This document shows positions 14,152 to 14,159 of a stretch of DNA of 14,159 nt, in pieces (position 1 is the first letter of the stretch; the number at the start of each line of letters is the position of its first letter). The stretch lies in NCBI GenBank assembly GCA_045588795.1, contig JAZNEY010000026.1, positions 1 to 14,159 on the forward strand, read 5' to 3'. The stretch comes from UMGS1908 sp045588795 (lineage in GTDB: Bacteria > Bacillota > Clostridia > Christensenellales > UBA1242). A model generated the notes under the pieces. It was not told the DNA's origin and did not search any database. It was given only the letters and a program-made list of their open reading frames with translations. A program made the translations under genes and the position numbers.

Positions 14152-14159
14152 GTCTTTTT

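Overview
The window is AT-rich bacterial DNA. Every convincing gene lies on the minus strand, so the layout below runs from high to low coordinates. The organism looks like a low-GC member of the Bacillota, probably an uncultured or anaerobic clostridial type. The support is a T-box leader, strong AAGGAGG-type ribosome sites, sigma-A-like promoters (TTGACA, 17 bp, TATAAT) and a Bacillus-like gene order dprA-topA-trmFO-hslV-hslU. No species can be named from the sequence.

Layout. (1) 14151-13631: rplS (ribosomal protein L19) has its own promoter, a short structured leader and a strong terminator. (2) 13603-5587: one promoter precedes a tightly packed operon comM/yifB - dprA - topA - trmFO - hslV - hslU, joined by gaps of 15 nt or less or by 1-nt stop/start overlaps, and closed by a terminator. 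It combines transformation functions, DNA topology, tRNA methylation and ATP-dependent proteolysis. (3) 5561-4764: a monocistronic unrecognised gene (231 aa) with its own promoter and terminator. (4) 4700-2357: a promoter and a two-gene operon made of an IscS/NifS-type cysteine desulfurase and an IscU-like protein. The latter has lost all three cluster-ligating cysteines and carries a Lys/Glu-rich tail of about 245 residues. (5) 2305-116: the unusual region. A consensus promoter drives a T-box leader, probably Phe-specific, that ends in an intrinsic terminator. Five bases after the terminator T-run lies a 73-nt tRNA-like sequence with cloverleaf-compatible acceptor, D and T arms but an anticodon arm that cannot form a normal 7-nt loop. 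A strong Shine-Dalgarno site then precedes a 30-aa ORF ending in a Phe-rich tail, followed by a hairpin, a single-chain PheS-like class II ligase with an FDX-ACB domain, and a small helical protein. (6) 19-1: the first six codons of a further gene.

Region 5 is the best candidate for an undescribed system: an aminoacyl-tRNA-synthetase-like ligase, a dedicated tRNA-like RNA and a small peptide under amino-acid-starvation control. The parts are visible in the sequence. How they work together is inference.
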